Source of the DNA: Malonomonas sp036526255
Lineage (GTDB): Bacteria > Desulfobacterota > Desulfuromonadia > Desulfuromonadales > Geopsychrobacteraceae
Length of the DNA stretch: 64,000 nucleotides
Direction: 5' to 3'
NCBI GenBank assembly: GCA_036526255.1
Contig: DATCYW010000022.1
Span: 7,357-71,356 of the forward strand
Below are positions 1 to 7,433 of this stretch, one piece after another. Under the pieces are notes generated by a model. It was not told the origin of the DNA. It saw nothing but the letters and a program-made list of their open reading frames with translations, and did not search any database. The position numbers and the translations under genes were made by a program. Within the stretch, counting starts at the first letter, position 1. Every line of letters starts with the position of its first letter.

Positions 1-38
1 CGGCTAGAAGACTGCTAAACACCTGCCAGAAAAAAAGA

Positions 39-68
39 AAATCCCGACCTGGCATCAGATCGGGATTT
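39..68 (-). terminator. Rho-independent terminator of the flavoprotein gene
   Basis: A 9-bp perfect stem (AAATCCCGA with TCGGGATTT) around a 12-base loop. On the minus strand it is followed by a T-rich run, which appears as A-rich bases 31-38 on the plus strand. It lies about 60 bases beyond the stop codon of the minus-strand gene that begins at 987. Confidence 0.75.
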
Positions 69-129
69 CTAAAATATGGTCTTCAGCGGTCGCTGCAGCC
101 CTGCCGGGCGCAGCGGCATCCTCAGACTT

Positions 130-987
130 CTAATGTTCTATTTTCGCTCGCTGCGGTTCGATCCAGGTCACCTCATCGGCATATTCACCTCTGATTACTG
201 ACAGCGCCTCTTTCTGTTCCTTAAACCGGCCGACCATCCCCAGCAGCCAGTCCCTGTGCTGCAACGCCTCGGTCTTGCCGGCCAGCAGCTGGTGCTCGCT
301 ACGGTTCATTTCAATTACTGGTTGCCCACCATCGGTCAACAGTTGTCCCGATTCGCTGCAGAGCATGCAGCGGACCTGATTGCCGGCATAGAACCGGAAA
401 GTTTCGCCACCGCAGCAGGGGCAGAACAGGCCGCGTTTCGGCTCAGGTTCTGAAAACAGTGCGGCCGCCAGTTCCGCAGCAACGGCACGGTTCGCCTGAT
501 TCAGCAGCGCCTCCCCCGGCAGTGCCCCGTAGATAATCCGGCTGGATTTGTGTTGCACCATCAGGGTGGCAAAGAAGCGTTCGATGTCGAGCAGGGTGCT
601 CCCCTCTTTCCCCTCGATGCCGGCGATGCCGACCCCCACCGCCGGTTTGCCCCACAGCTGTTCGGCGCGCGGATAGAAAGAGATCGCCCGGTCGACAAAC
701 GCCTTCAGGCAGGCCGGTCCGGCGAGAAAGTAGGTCGGTACCGCAAGAATCAGCGCATCCGCAGCGGCGATCGCATCGAGCAGCTGCACAAGGTCATCCT
801 TGAGCACGCAGCCGCGTTTTGCCATCAGACAGCGATAACAACCGTTGCAGTAGTTCAGTTTGAATTCCGGCAAGCGCAGCAGTTGCAGTTGGTGCGGCAC
901 GCTGATCGCGCGACTGATCTCTTTCACCATGAGTTCGCTGTTGCCTGCTTTTCGCAGTGAGCCGACAATGCCGATAATTTTTTTCAT
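130..987 (-). CDS. Flavodoxin-like iron-sulfur flavoprotein with C-terminal zinc ribbon
   Basis: This is a 285-residue protein of the NADPH-dependent FMN reductase / iron-sulfur flavoprotein type, expected to be a cytoplasmic FMN-binding redox protein. The N-terminal GIVGSLRKAGNSE loop is the typical FMN phosphate-binding segment. Cysteines 47, 50, 53 and 60 (CNGCYRC then C) match the iron-sulfur cluster motif of Isf-type flavoproteins, and PTYFLAGPACLKAFVDR is the conserved second flavin loop. Beyond about residue 185 there is an unusual tail with Cys189, 191, 192, 207 and 210, arranged like a zinc ribbon. The physiological electron donor and acceptor cannot be read from the sequence. It is followed by a terminator and preceded by a racemase gene on the same strand. 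Confidence 0.8.
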   Translation of the reverse strand: MKKIIGIVGSLRKAGNSELMVKEISRAISVPHQLQLLRLPEFKLNYCNGCYRCLMAKRGCVLKDDLVQLLDAIAAADALILAVPTYFLAGPACLKAFVDRAISFYPRAEQLWGKPAVGVGIAGIEGKEGSTLLDIERFFATLMVQHKSSRIIYGALPGEALLNQANRAVAAELAAALFSEPEPKRGLFCPCCGGETFRFYAGNQVRCMLCSESGQLLTDGGQPVIEMNRSEHQLLAGKTEALQHRDWLLGMVGRFKEQKEALSVIRGEYADEVTWIEPQRAKIEH

Positions 988-1031
988 ACTGCCTCCTATA
1001 GCCGTTGCATAGGCTATCTGTACCGGAGGGA

Positions 1032-1745
1032 TCAGGCAGTGGCAACCTTTTCTTCATAAAACGCCCACTCCAGCGCCAGCTCGGCGTGCAGCGCGGTGGT
1101 GTTGAACAGTGGCAGGGCAGTATCCTCCGCGCGGATCAGCAGCGGGATTTCGGTACAGCCGAGGATCACCCCCTCGGCCCCTTGCGCGCGCAGATTTTCG
1201 ATGATGGCCAGATAGCTGCGGCGCGCACTGTCGGTAAAATTTCCCCGGCAGAGTTCGTCAAAGATGACCCGATGCACCAGTTCGCGCTGCGCCACCGCGG
1301 GGATCACCACCTCGATGCCGAACTTTTCCTGCAGTCGCTGTCGATAGAAATCCTCCTCCATGGTGTAGCGGGCGCCGAGCAGACCGACTTTTTTCATCCC
1401 CTGTTGCTGAATCGTCCGACCAGCGGCATCGGCGATATGCAGCAGCGGCACCTTGAGCCGAGCTTCGACAAGCGGCGCGACCTTGTGCATCAGGTTGGTA
1501 CAGATCAGCACCATGTCGGCGCCGGCCTGCTCCAGACCAACCGCAGCAGTGGCCAGTTTTTTGCCGGCCAGTTCCCACTGCCCGCGTACTTGGTGCTGCT
1601 CGATTTCGGCGAAGTCAAAGCTGTGCAGAATGATTTTGGCCGAATGCAGGCCGCCGAGTCGCGCGCGCACCCCCTGATTGATGTGTTGATAATAGAGCAG
1701 CGTCGATTCCCAGCTCATTCCACCTAACAGTCCGATTGTTTTCAC
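1032..1745 (-). CDS. Aspartate/glutamate racemase family protein
   Basis: A 237-residue member of the Asp/Glu/hydantoin racemase superfamily, close to the aspartate racemase/YgeA branch. The N-terminus KTIGLLGGMSWEST is diagnostic. The two catalytic cysteines of the cofactor-independent racemases are present, Cys82 in ICTNLMHK and Cys197 in ILGCTEIPLL, so the enzyme should be active. Substrate (aspartate, glutamate or another amino acid) is not determined. It is transcribed divergently from a MocR-type regulator whose PLP domain is built to bind amino acids or amines, which makes control of this gene by that regulator plausible. It ends 45 bases before the flavoprotein gene, so the two may be co-transcribed. 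Confidence 0.85.
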   Translation of the reverse strand: MKTIGLLGGMSWESTLLYYQHINQGVRARLGGLHSAKIILHSFDFAEIEQHQVRGQWELAGKKLATAAVGLEQAGADMVLICTNLMHKVAPLVEARLKVPLLHIADAAGRTIQQQGMKKVGLLGARYTMEEDFYRQRLQEKFGIEVVIPAVAQRELVHRVIFDELCRGNFTDSARRSYLAIIENLRAQGAEGVILGCTEIPLLIRAEDTALPLFNTTALHAELALEWAFYEEKVATA

Positions 1746-1825
1746 TAATCACTCCTTTACAGGCAACAGTAGCAGTTATTTGCTTCAAAACCTTTGGTCA
1801 CGGCATGCTGCTATAAAAACGTAAA

Positions 1826-1875
1826 ATCTGTTTACAAAACAGATACAGATCGACAAATATTGAACCATAACAGAT
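1826..1875 (+). promoter_or_regulatory. Candidate MocR operator: ACAGAT repeats between divergent genes
   Basis: A perfect inverted repeat ATCTGTTT-ACA-AAACAGAT lies at 1826-1844, immediately followed by a direct repeat ACAGAT at 1845-1850 and another ACAGAT at 1870-1875. This gives one inverted and three direct copies of the hexamer in 50 bases, just before the MocR start. MocR proteins usually bind short direct and inverted repeats in their own divergent promoter region. Assignment to the neighbouring regulator is inference. Confidence 0.55.
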
Positions 1876-1892
1876 TTAACAAAGGATTTAAT

Positions 1893-3326
1893 ATGCAGGA
1901 CGAGGGATTCCGTTACCGGGCGGTAGAGAAACATCTGCTGGCCCTGGTCGCCAGCAAAGCCCTGCTGCCGGGCGAAAAGCTGCCATCGCTGCGCCAGCTC
2001 AGCAATCAGCTCAAGGTCAGCATCTCCACCATCAGCCAGGCGTACCTGGAACTGGAAAAGCGCGGGATTTTAGAGGCGCGCGAACGTTCCGGGTTTTACC
2101 TGAGCGCCAGCGCCATGCAGCTGCCGCAACCGGCCAGCCGGCCGCGACCGGCGCTGGTTCCGACCGTCAGCAAGCGGCGCGACCTGATCCAGAAGGTTTT
2201 AGAGGCGCTTGGCAATCGCGAACTGCTCCCCTTCGGCGTCGTCTGCCCGGCCGAAGAGCTGTTGCCGGCGAAAATTCTGGCGCGGATCACCGCCGCGACC
2301 CTGCGCAGCAATCCGACCCAGATGCTGGATTACGCCCCGGTCAACGGCAACCTGGAATTGCGCCAACAGAACGCCCGGCGCGCGATGGAAGCCGGAATCA
2401 GCGTCAGCCCGGACGAGGTTCTGATAACCTCGGGTGCCATGGAGGGGGTGTCGATCGCGCTGCGGGCACTGACCCGACCGGGGGACAACGTGTTGATCCA
2501 GTCGCCCAGCTACTTCTGCTTTCTGCAACTGCTCGAAAACTGCGGCCTGCGCGCCATCGAAATCCCTTCGGCCAGCGGCGGCATCGACCCGCGCGATGTG
2601 CAGAAAGCCATCGAGCAGTTCGATATCCGCGCGGCGATTCTGGTGCCGAACTTCAACAACCCCGACGGCAGCTTGACCAGTGACGCCGCCAAGCAGCAGA
2701 TCGTCGCGCTGCTGGCCGAGCGCAACATCCCGTTGGTCGAAGACGACGTCTACGGCGACCTCTATTTTGGCGAACAGCGTCCGACCACCTGCAAAAGTTT
2801 CGACCGACAGGGCAACGTGCTGCTCTGCTCCTCCTACTCGAAGACCATCACCCCCGGCTACCGGGTCGGCTGGATGATACCGGGACGCCATTACGCCAAG
2901 GTGCTGGATATCAAGACCAGCACCAACATCTGCAGCGCCGCCCCCACGCAGCTGGCCATCGCGACATTTCTGCGCGAAGGCTACTACGAGCGTCACCTGC
3001 GCCGCCTGCGCAACGCGGTCAAACAGCAGATGGAAGCGCTGCTGCTCAGCCTGCACCGCCACTTCCCGGCGGACACCCGCGCCAGCTTCCCGGAAGGGGG
3101 CGCGGCAATCTGGGTCGAGCTGCCCCGGCAGATCGATGCGGTCGACTACTTTTATCAGGCCCGTCAGCTGGGGATCGGACTGGCACCCGGAACAATCTTT
3201 TCGACTCAGGACAAGTACAACAACTTCATCCGCCTCAGCTGCACCGGCATCTGGAACGCGCAACTCGAACAGGGGGTCGCACAGCTCGGCCAGCTGGCGA
3301 AACAGCTGGTCGACAAACAGCCCTGA
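1893..3326 (+). CDS. MocR-family PLP-dependent transcriptional regulator
   Basis: A 477-residue fusion of an N-terminal GntR winged helix (about residues 8-72, with LPSLRQLSNQLKVSISTISQAYLELEKRG split over the recognition region) to a fold-type I aminotransferase domain. The PLP Schiff-base lysine is Lys317 in SYSKTITPGYRVGW, and VEDDVYGDLYF supplies the pyridine-binding aspartate. Such proteins act as DNA-binding regulators that sense an amino acid or amine through PLP. I use the ATG at 1893 because AAAGGA lies six bases upstream; a longer frame from 1794 has no ribosome site and reads into the operator region. It is divergent from the racemase gene, and repeated ACAGAT hexamers lie upstream. 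Effector unknown. Confidence 0.88.
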   Translation: MQDEGFRYRAVEKHLLALVASKALLPGEKLPSLRQLSNQLKVSISTISQAYLELEKRGILEARERSGFYLSASAMQLPQPASRPRPALVPTVSKRRDLIQKVLEALGNRELLPFGVVCPAEELLPAKILARITAATLRSNPTQMLDYAPVNGNLELRQQNARRAMEAGISVSPDEVLITSGAMEGVSIALRALTRPGDNVLIQSPSYFCFLQLLENCGLRAIEIPSASGGIDPRDVQKAIEQFDIRAAILVPNFNNPDGSLTSDAAKQQIVALLAERNIPLVEDDVYGDLYFGEQRPTTCKSFDRQGNVLLCSSYSKTITPGYRVGWMIPGRHYAKVLDIKTSTNICSAAPTQLAIATFLREGYYERHLRRLRNAVKQQMEALLLSLHRHFPADTRASFPEGGAAIWVELPRQIDAVDYFYQARQLGIGLAPGTIFSTQDKYNNFIRLSCTGIWNAQLEQGVAQLGQLAKQLVDKQP

Positions 3327-3422
3327 GCGCAGCCGGGGCTTTGCGGTTGACAGCCCGCGACGACCCCCTTAGACCTGAGAACCAACCGAACCAACTTCAC
3401 TTTCGCCACAGGAGTCGCAACT

Positions 3423-3737
3423 ATGATCATGACCAACGTCAACACCGTTCCGGGAAAAAAGATCGTCGAGCATTTCGGCATCGTGCAGGGCAGCACCGTG
3501 CGCGCCAAACATATCGGCCGCGATTTCATGGCTGGCCTGAAGAATCTAGTCGGCGGCGAGCTGAAAGGCTACACCGAGCTGTTGCAGGAATCCCGGCAGG
3601 AAGCGATGGACCGCATGGCAGAACAGGCGCGGCAGATGGGCGCCAACGCGGTGGTCAATATCCGCTTTGCCACCTCATCGGTCGCCCAGGGCGCCGCCGA
3701 GCTGTTCGCCTACGGCACCGCTGTGCGCGTTGAATAG
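3423..3737 (+). CDS. YbjQ/UPF0145 family protein
   Basis: A 104-residue protein of the YbjQ (UPF0145, heavy-metal-binding-domain-like) family. It matches the family in length and in the segments GIVQGSTVRAKHIGRDFMAG, GELKGYTELL, MGANAVVNIRF and FAYGTAVRV. The family forms a small, oligomeric, probably cytoplasmic domain whose function is not established; the metal-binding name is historical. An AGGAG site lies nine bases before the ATG. It is the first gene of a tight three-gene cluster with a second, membrane-anchored YbjQ paralogue and an M48 peptidase, suggesting a shared envelope-related role. Confidence 0.85.
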   Translation: MIMTNVNTVPGKKIVEHFGIVQGSTVRAKHIGRDFMAGLKNLVGGELKGYTELLQESRQEAMDRMAEQARQMGANAVVNIRFATSSVAQGAAELFAYGTAVRVE

Positions 3738-3746
3738 GTGGCAGGC

Positions 3747-4223
3747 ATGGATATCATCTTTCAGAATTTCAATCTGTTCAGTTTTCTGATCCTGCTCAGT
3801 ATCGGCTATGGGGTTGGAACCTGGGCGGAAAAGAAGCATTACAAATCGATTATCGAGCGGGAGCGGCAACTGCTGAAAATGGCTGTGGTTACTACTGAAG
3901 GCAGCTTTCCGGATGGCCGTGTCAAGCAGGCCGTGCTGGTGACCGGCAGTGTGGTCGTTTCTATCGATTACTTCAAACGCCTGCTGGCGATTCTGCGCAA
4001 CATTTTCGGCGGGCGGGTAAAAGCCTACGAATCGCTGGTCGATCGCGCCCGCCGCGAGGCGATTTTGCGCATGAAAGAACGGGCCCAGCAACAAGGCGCC
4101 GGCATGATCGTCAACATGCGTCTGGAAACCGCGGCCATCGGGAACAACGCCAACCAGAAAAAGCAGGTCGGCAGCGTCGAAGCGATCGCTTACGGCACCG
4201 CCATCATCTTTAACCGGCCATGA
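3747..4223 (+). CDS. Membrane-anchored YbjQ-like protein
   Basis: A 158-residue protein with one N-terminal membrane segment (about residues 8-24, FNLFSFLILLSIGYGVG) followed by a YbjQ/UPF0145 domain: VLVTGSVVVSIDYFKR, the GGRVKAYESLVDRARREA helix, GAGMIVNMRLET and AIAYGTAII line up with the preceding gene. The start is the ATG at 3747 with AGGTGG five bases upstream; a GTG at 3738 directly abutting the previous stop is possible but less well placed. The gene overlaps the following peptidase gene by four bases (ATGA), implying translational coupling. It looks like a duplication of the upstream gene that gained a membrane anchor. Function unknown. Confidence 0.78.
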   Translation: MDIIFQNFNLFSFLILLSIGYGVGTWAEKKHYKSIIERERQLLKMAVVTTEGSFPDGRVKQAVLVTGSVVVSIDYFKRLLAILRNIFGGRVKAYESLVDRARREAILRMKERAQQQGAGMIVNMRLETAAIGNNANQKKQVGSVEAIAYGTAIIFNRP

Positions 4224-5038
4224 AATTCACTCCGAAGCAGTTGGATGACAACGTCAACCTCTCTAAAACCCATCCGCTACTAGAACTGTTCTGGCTGCTC
4301 GGTGGATTACTGCTGCTCACCGGCATCGGCTTTGTGCTGCTCGGGGCCGGAGCCGACTGGGCCGCCAGCAAAGCACCGATCAGCGTCGAAAACTGGCTCG
4401 GCAGACAGGCGCTGAAACAATTTCCGGCAGCGGAAAACCTGCCATTAAAACAGCGACTGCAAGCGCTGCTCGACAGCCTGCCGGCAGACTCGCCACTGCA
4501 GCAGTATAATTTTCGGGTATTTCTGCGGGAGACTGACGAGGTCAATGCCATTGCCCTGCCGGGGGGGAACATCGTGGTGTTTTCCGGATTACTGCAGCAA
4601 CTGGAGTCGGAGAATGAACTGGCGATGATTCTGGCCCACGAGCTGGGGCACTTCGCCCAACGGGACCATCTGCGCGGGTTGGGGCGCGGGCTGGGACTGG
4701 CAGTTGCCGCCGCGCTGTTTCTGGGTGAAGACAACGCCGCCAGCAATCTGATTTCGAACTGGCTGCTGACCTTTCAGCTGAGCTATTCACAGGCCCAGGA
4801 AGCCTCCGCCGACCGCTTCGGGCTGGAACTGCTGGTCGCGCGCTACGGCCATGCCGGCGGCAACAGCGACTTCTTTGCCCGCATGGCGAAACAGGCCGGC
4901 AGCCGGATTCCTTACCTGCTGGCCTCACATCCGCACCCGCAGGCGCGGATTGATAAGCTCATCGCATTGATCAAGGAAAGAGACTACCCGCTGGCCGCGA
5001 CCCTGCCACTGGCACAAGACTTGAAAATCGGCAACTGA
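4220..5038 (+). CDS. M48 family zinc metallopeptidase, membrane-anchored
   Basis: A 272-residue Ste24/HtpX-type (M48) peptidase. One hydrophobic segment (about residues 23-45) anchors the protein. The zinc motif is His140-Glu-Leu-Gly-His144 in ILAHELGHFAQ, with the downstream EASADRFGLELL segment providing the third ligand. The ALPGGNIVVFSGLL strand before the motif is also typical. Unlike HtpX it has no further membrane helices after the catalytic motif, so it resembles the short BepA/LoiP-like group that works on envelope proteins. It overlaps the YbjQ-like gene by four bases and ends two bases from the convergent ABC permease gene. Substrate unknown. Confidence 0.85.
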   Translation: MKFTPKQLDDNVNLSKTHPLLELFWLLGGLLLLTGIGFVLLGAGADWAASKAPISVENWLGRQALKQFPAAENLPLKQRLQALLDSLPADSPLQQYNFRVFLRETDEVNAIALPGGNIVVFSGLLQQLESENELAMILAHELGHFAQRDHLRGLGRGLGLAVAAALFLGEDNAASNLISNWLLTFQLSYSQAQEASADRFGLELLVARYGHAGGNSDFFARMAKQAGSRIPYLLASHPHPQARIDKLIALIKERDYPLAATLPLAQDLKIGN

Positions 5039-5039
5039 C

Positions 5040-5831
5040 TTAGTGCACAATCCGCCGGACCATCAGGGCGATCGCCACCGGCACCAGAATGCAGACGGCC
5101 AGCAGCAGATAGAACAGGCTCAGCCACATTCCGGCCGACCAGAGCTGCAGCGCACAGCCACGCACCAGACCGACCAGGTGGGTCAGCGGTAGCAGCTGCG
5201 CTACGCCCTGCGCCCAGCCGGGCAGGTTCTGCAGCGGAAAGAAGGTGCCGCTGAACAGGAACATCGGCGTGATGCCGAGAAAGATCGGCAGGTTGAAGGT
5301 TTCGATCCCCGGCACCAGCGCGGTGCAGATCATCCCCAACGCGGCGAAACAGAGCCCGCCCAGCACCGCCAGCGGAATCAGCAGCAACGCGCCGGGAAAA
5401 TCGAACAGCCCGAACAGCGCAATCACCGTCCCCATCAACAGTGTCGCGATCAACGACTTGGTCGCCGCCCAGAGCATTTCTCCCAAGATGATTTCTTCCA
5501 GATTCAGCGGCGTCGCCAGCAGCGCGTCGAAGGTCTTCTGGTAGTACATGCGGACGAACGAATTGTAGGTGGTTTCGAAAAACGCATTGTGCATGATGGC
5601 CACCGCCACCAGCGCCGGCGCGACAAACAGGGTGTAGGAGAGCGGTCGCCCGGCAATCGCAAACTCGCCGACCATCACCCCCAGACCGACGCCGAAGGCG
5701 AGGATGTAAAGCATCGGTTCGAGTAAAGGCGGCAGGAAGGAGATCTTCCAGTTCTGCCGGTAGATTTCGAAATTGCGCTGCCAGACGTGCAACACCCGGC
5801 AGCTGAATTGGGCGGGCTGCGGCCATTTCAT
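5040..5831 (-). CDS. ABC-2 type transporter permease (NodJ-like)
   Basis: A 263-residue integral membrane protein of the ABC-2 exporter family with about six hydrophobic segments. The FLPPLLEPMLYILAFGVGLG start of the membrane part and the long loop ending NAFFETTYNSFVRMYYQKTF are typical of NodJ-like permeases. The ATG at 5831 overlaps the stop codon of the ATPase gene by four bases, so the longer frame that begins at 5897 inside the ATPase gene is not used. With the ATPase it should form a two-component exporter; the cargo (polysaccharide, lipid or drug) cannot be determined. It is the last gene of a four-gene minus-strand run. Confidence 0.85.
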   Translation of the reverse strand: MKWPQPAQFSCRVLHVWQRNFEIYRQNWKISFLPPLLEPMLYILAFGVGLGVMVGEFAIAGRPLSYTLFVAPALVAVAIMHNAFFETTYNSFVRMYYQKTFDALLATPLNLEEIILGEMLWAATKSLIATLLMGTVIALFGLFDFPGALLLIPLAVLGGLCFAALGMICTALVPGIETFNLPIFLGITPMFLFSGTFFPLQNLPGWAQGVAQLLPLTHLVGLVRGCALQLWSAGMWLSLFYLLLAVCILVPVAIALMVRRIVH

Positions 5832-6736
5832 TCGCGTAACCCCCGTCCGGTCAGTTTGAGAAACAGATCCTCCAGCGAGGCCGGCCGCAGGGTGCAACCT
5901 TCGCTGCGCACCTCGCGGGTCAACCGCAGAAACAGCTCATCGCCGTCATCCAGATAGACCAGCAGCCGGTTGCCAAGGTCCTCGACCCGGCAGTTCTCAC
6001 CGGCGAGAAAGTCACGCACCCGACTGTCCGGGTCGGCAATTTCCAGCACCGCATGGCCGATTTGTTCGCGGACCAGCTGCGCCGGCTTGCCCTCAATCAG
6101 AATCCGGCCGTGATCAACAATCACCAGCCGGTCGCAGAGCCGCGCCGCCTCTTCCATATAGTGGGTGGTCAGCAGGATGCTGATCCCCTGCTGCTTCAGC
6201 GCGGTCAGCTTCTCCCAGAGCAGCTGACGACTCTGCGGATCGAGCCCGGTGGTTGGCTCATCGAGGATCAGCAGCTCGGGCTTGTTGACCAGCGCGCGGG
6301 CCAGCATCAGCCGCCGCTTGAGGCCGCCGGAGAGGATACGGACATTGTCAGCGGCGCGCTGTTGCAGGGCAAAAAACTGCAGCAGTTCATCGGCGCGCTG
6401 CTCGGCGTCCCGTTTCGGAATGGAGAAATAGCGGGCGTAACCGACCAGGTTCTTGCGCAGGCTCAGGTCGGGGTCGAGGGAATCCTCCTGCTGACAGATG
6501 CCGATGCGCGCCTTGATCTGCCGCAGTTCGCTGTCGATATCCAGCCCGAAGATCCGCAGCTGCCCTGAGTCCCGCGGCGTATAACCGTAGAGCATCTGGA
6601 TGGTGGTGGTTTTACCGGCGCCGTTGGGGCCGAGCAGCCCGAAGCACTCCCCCTTGGCCACACTGAAGGAGAGACCATCGACAGCGTTCAGCGCCCCGTA
6701 ACTTTTATAGAGAGATTCAACCTGTAGAATAGCCAT
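5828..6736 (-). CDS. ABC transporter ATP-binding protein (NodI/CcmA-like)
   Basis: A 302-residue ATPase with all nucleotide-binding motifs: Walker A GPNGAGKTTT, Q-loop GICQQEDSLDPDLS, signature LSGGLKRRLMLARAL, Walker B LLILDEPTTGLD and the H-loop LLTTHYMEEA. The QEDSLDPDLSLRKNL segment is typical of NodI/DrrA-type exporter ATPases that pair with ABC-2 permeases. The C-terminal 80 residues form the accessory domain of this family. It is translationally coupled to the permease gene (ATGA overlap) and starts 12 bases after the kinase-like gene, so all are probably co-transcribed. Confidence 0.9.
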   Translation of the reverse strand: MAILQVESLYKSYGALNAVDGLSFSVAKGECFGLLGPNGAGKTTTIQMLYGYTPRDSGQLRIFGLDIDSELRQIKARIGICQQEDSLDPDLSLRKNLVGYARYFSIPKRDAEQRADELLQFFALQQRAADNVRILSGGLKRRLMLARALVNKPELLILDEPTTGLDPQSRQLLWEKLTALKQQGISILLTTHYMEEAARLCDRLVIVDHGRILIEGKPAQLVREQIGHAVLEIADPDSRVRDFLAGENCRVEDLGNRLLVYLDDGDELFLRLTREVRSEGCTLRPASLEDLFLKLTGRGLRE

Positions 6737-6748
6737 CGGTTCAACTTT

Positions 6749-7396
6749 TCAGGAGAGGAGCAACTGATTGGCCAGCGCGGCGACCTTTGCTTTGAACTGC
6801 TCCAGCGTGCCGTCATTGCAAATCTGCCCGCACCAGTCGTGGTAACCATCCAGCGAGGTTTCGCTGGCATGATTGCCGGCGACAATGAAGCCGGGCCGCT
6901 CGATCTTGACGATCCTTCCCCCCAAGCCACGCACCGCTTCTAACTCATTGATAAAACGCACATCGTCGACCAGGATATGGACCTGTTCCAGATCATAGCC
7001 CGACACCTTGCGCTGCCAGGCCTTGGTCCAGTAATCGGCGTCCTGCGCGCGGCGGAATTCGGTCCCCCACCACTGCAGGATCCGCCGCACGCTGAGCGCG
7101 GTCTGCCCCGGCCGATCCTGAATTTCGGCATGTTCGGCAATAAAGTTCGCCCACTGCTCGCAGTGTTGCAGCGCCAACCGCTGATCAATGTAAAAAATCC
7201 GCAGCTTGTCATCCTGACAACCGTACACCAGCGGCACAAACTCTTCTGCTCCGCAGCGGCGCAGAAAATCCTCAACCTCGTCGCGCAGCACCATCGCCAT
7301 CGGGATGATCAGCGTCTGCCGATCGAGCAAAGGGGCCAGATGTCTGGCGGCGGTGGTTTTTCCTGAAGCGGCCTTGCCGGCAAATCCGATAATCAT
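6749..7396 (-). CDS. P-loop kinase resembling deoxynucleotide monophosphate kinase
   Basis: A 215-residue P-loop protein with Walker A GKAASGKT at residues 7-14. The segments LQWWGTEFRRAQDADYWTKAW and ILVDDVRFINELEAV resemble the deoxynucleoside monophosphate kinase family (phage T4 gene 1 type), where they form the nucleotide-monophosphate site and the Walker B region. The likely reaction is ATP-dependent phosphorylation of a dNMP, or of a related nucleotide. It sits between a radical SAM gene and an ABC exporter on the same strand, which does not explain its role. Assignment to the P-loop kinase superfamily is firm; the exact substrate is not. Confidence 0.68.
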   Translation of the reverse strand: MIIGFAGKAASGKTTAARHLAPLLDRQTLIIPMAMVLRDEVEDFLRRCGAEEFVPLVYGCQDDKLRIFYIDQRLALQHCEQWANFIAEHAEIQDRPGQTALSVRRILQWWGTEFRRAQDADYWTKAWQRKVSGYDLEQVHILVDDVRFINELEAVRGLGGRIVKIERPGFIVAGNHASETSLDGYHDWCGQICNDGTLEQFKAKVAALANQLLLS

Positions 7397-7433
7397 GCAG
7401 TCAACCTCTGGTTAATTTTTTCGCTGGTTGCGT

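Noticed and set aside
2199..3263. Long antisense frame (354 residues) under the MocR gene
   Set aside because: It is the mirror of a high-GC coding gene with clear domains on the plus strand; its composition is unnatural.
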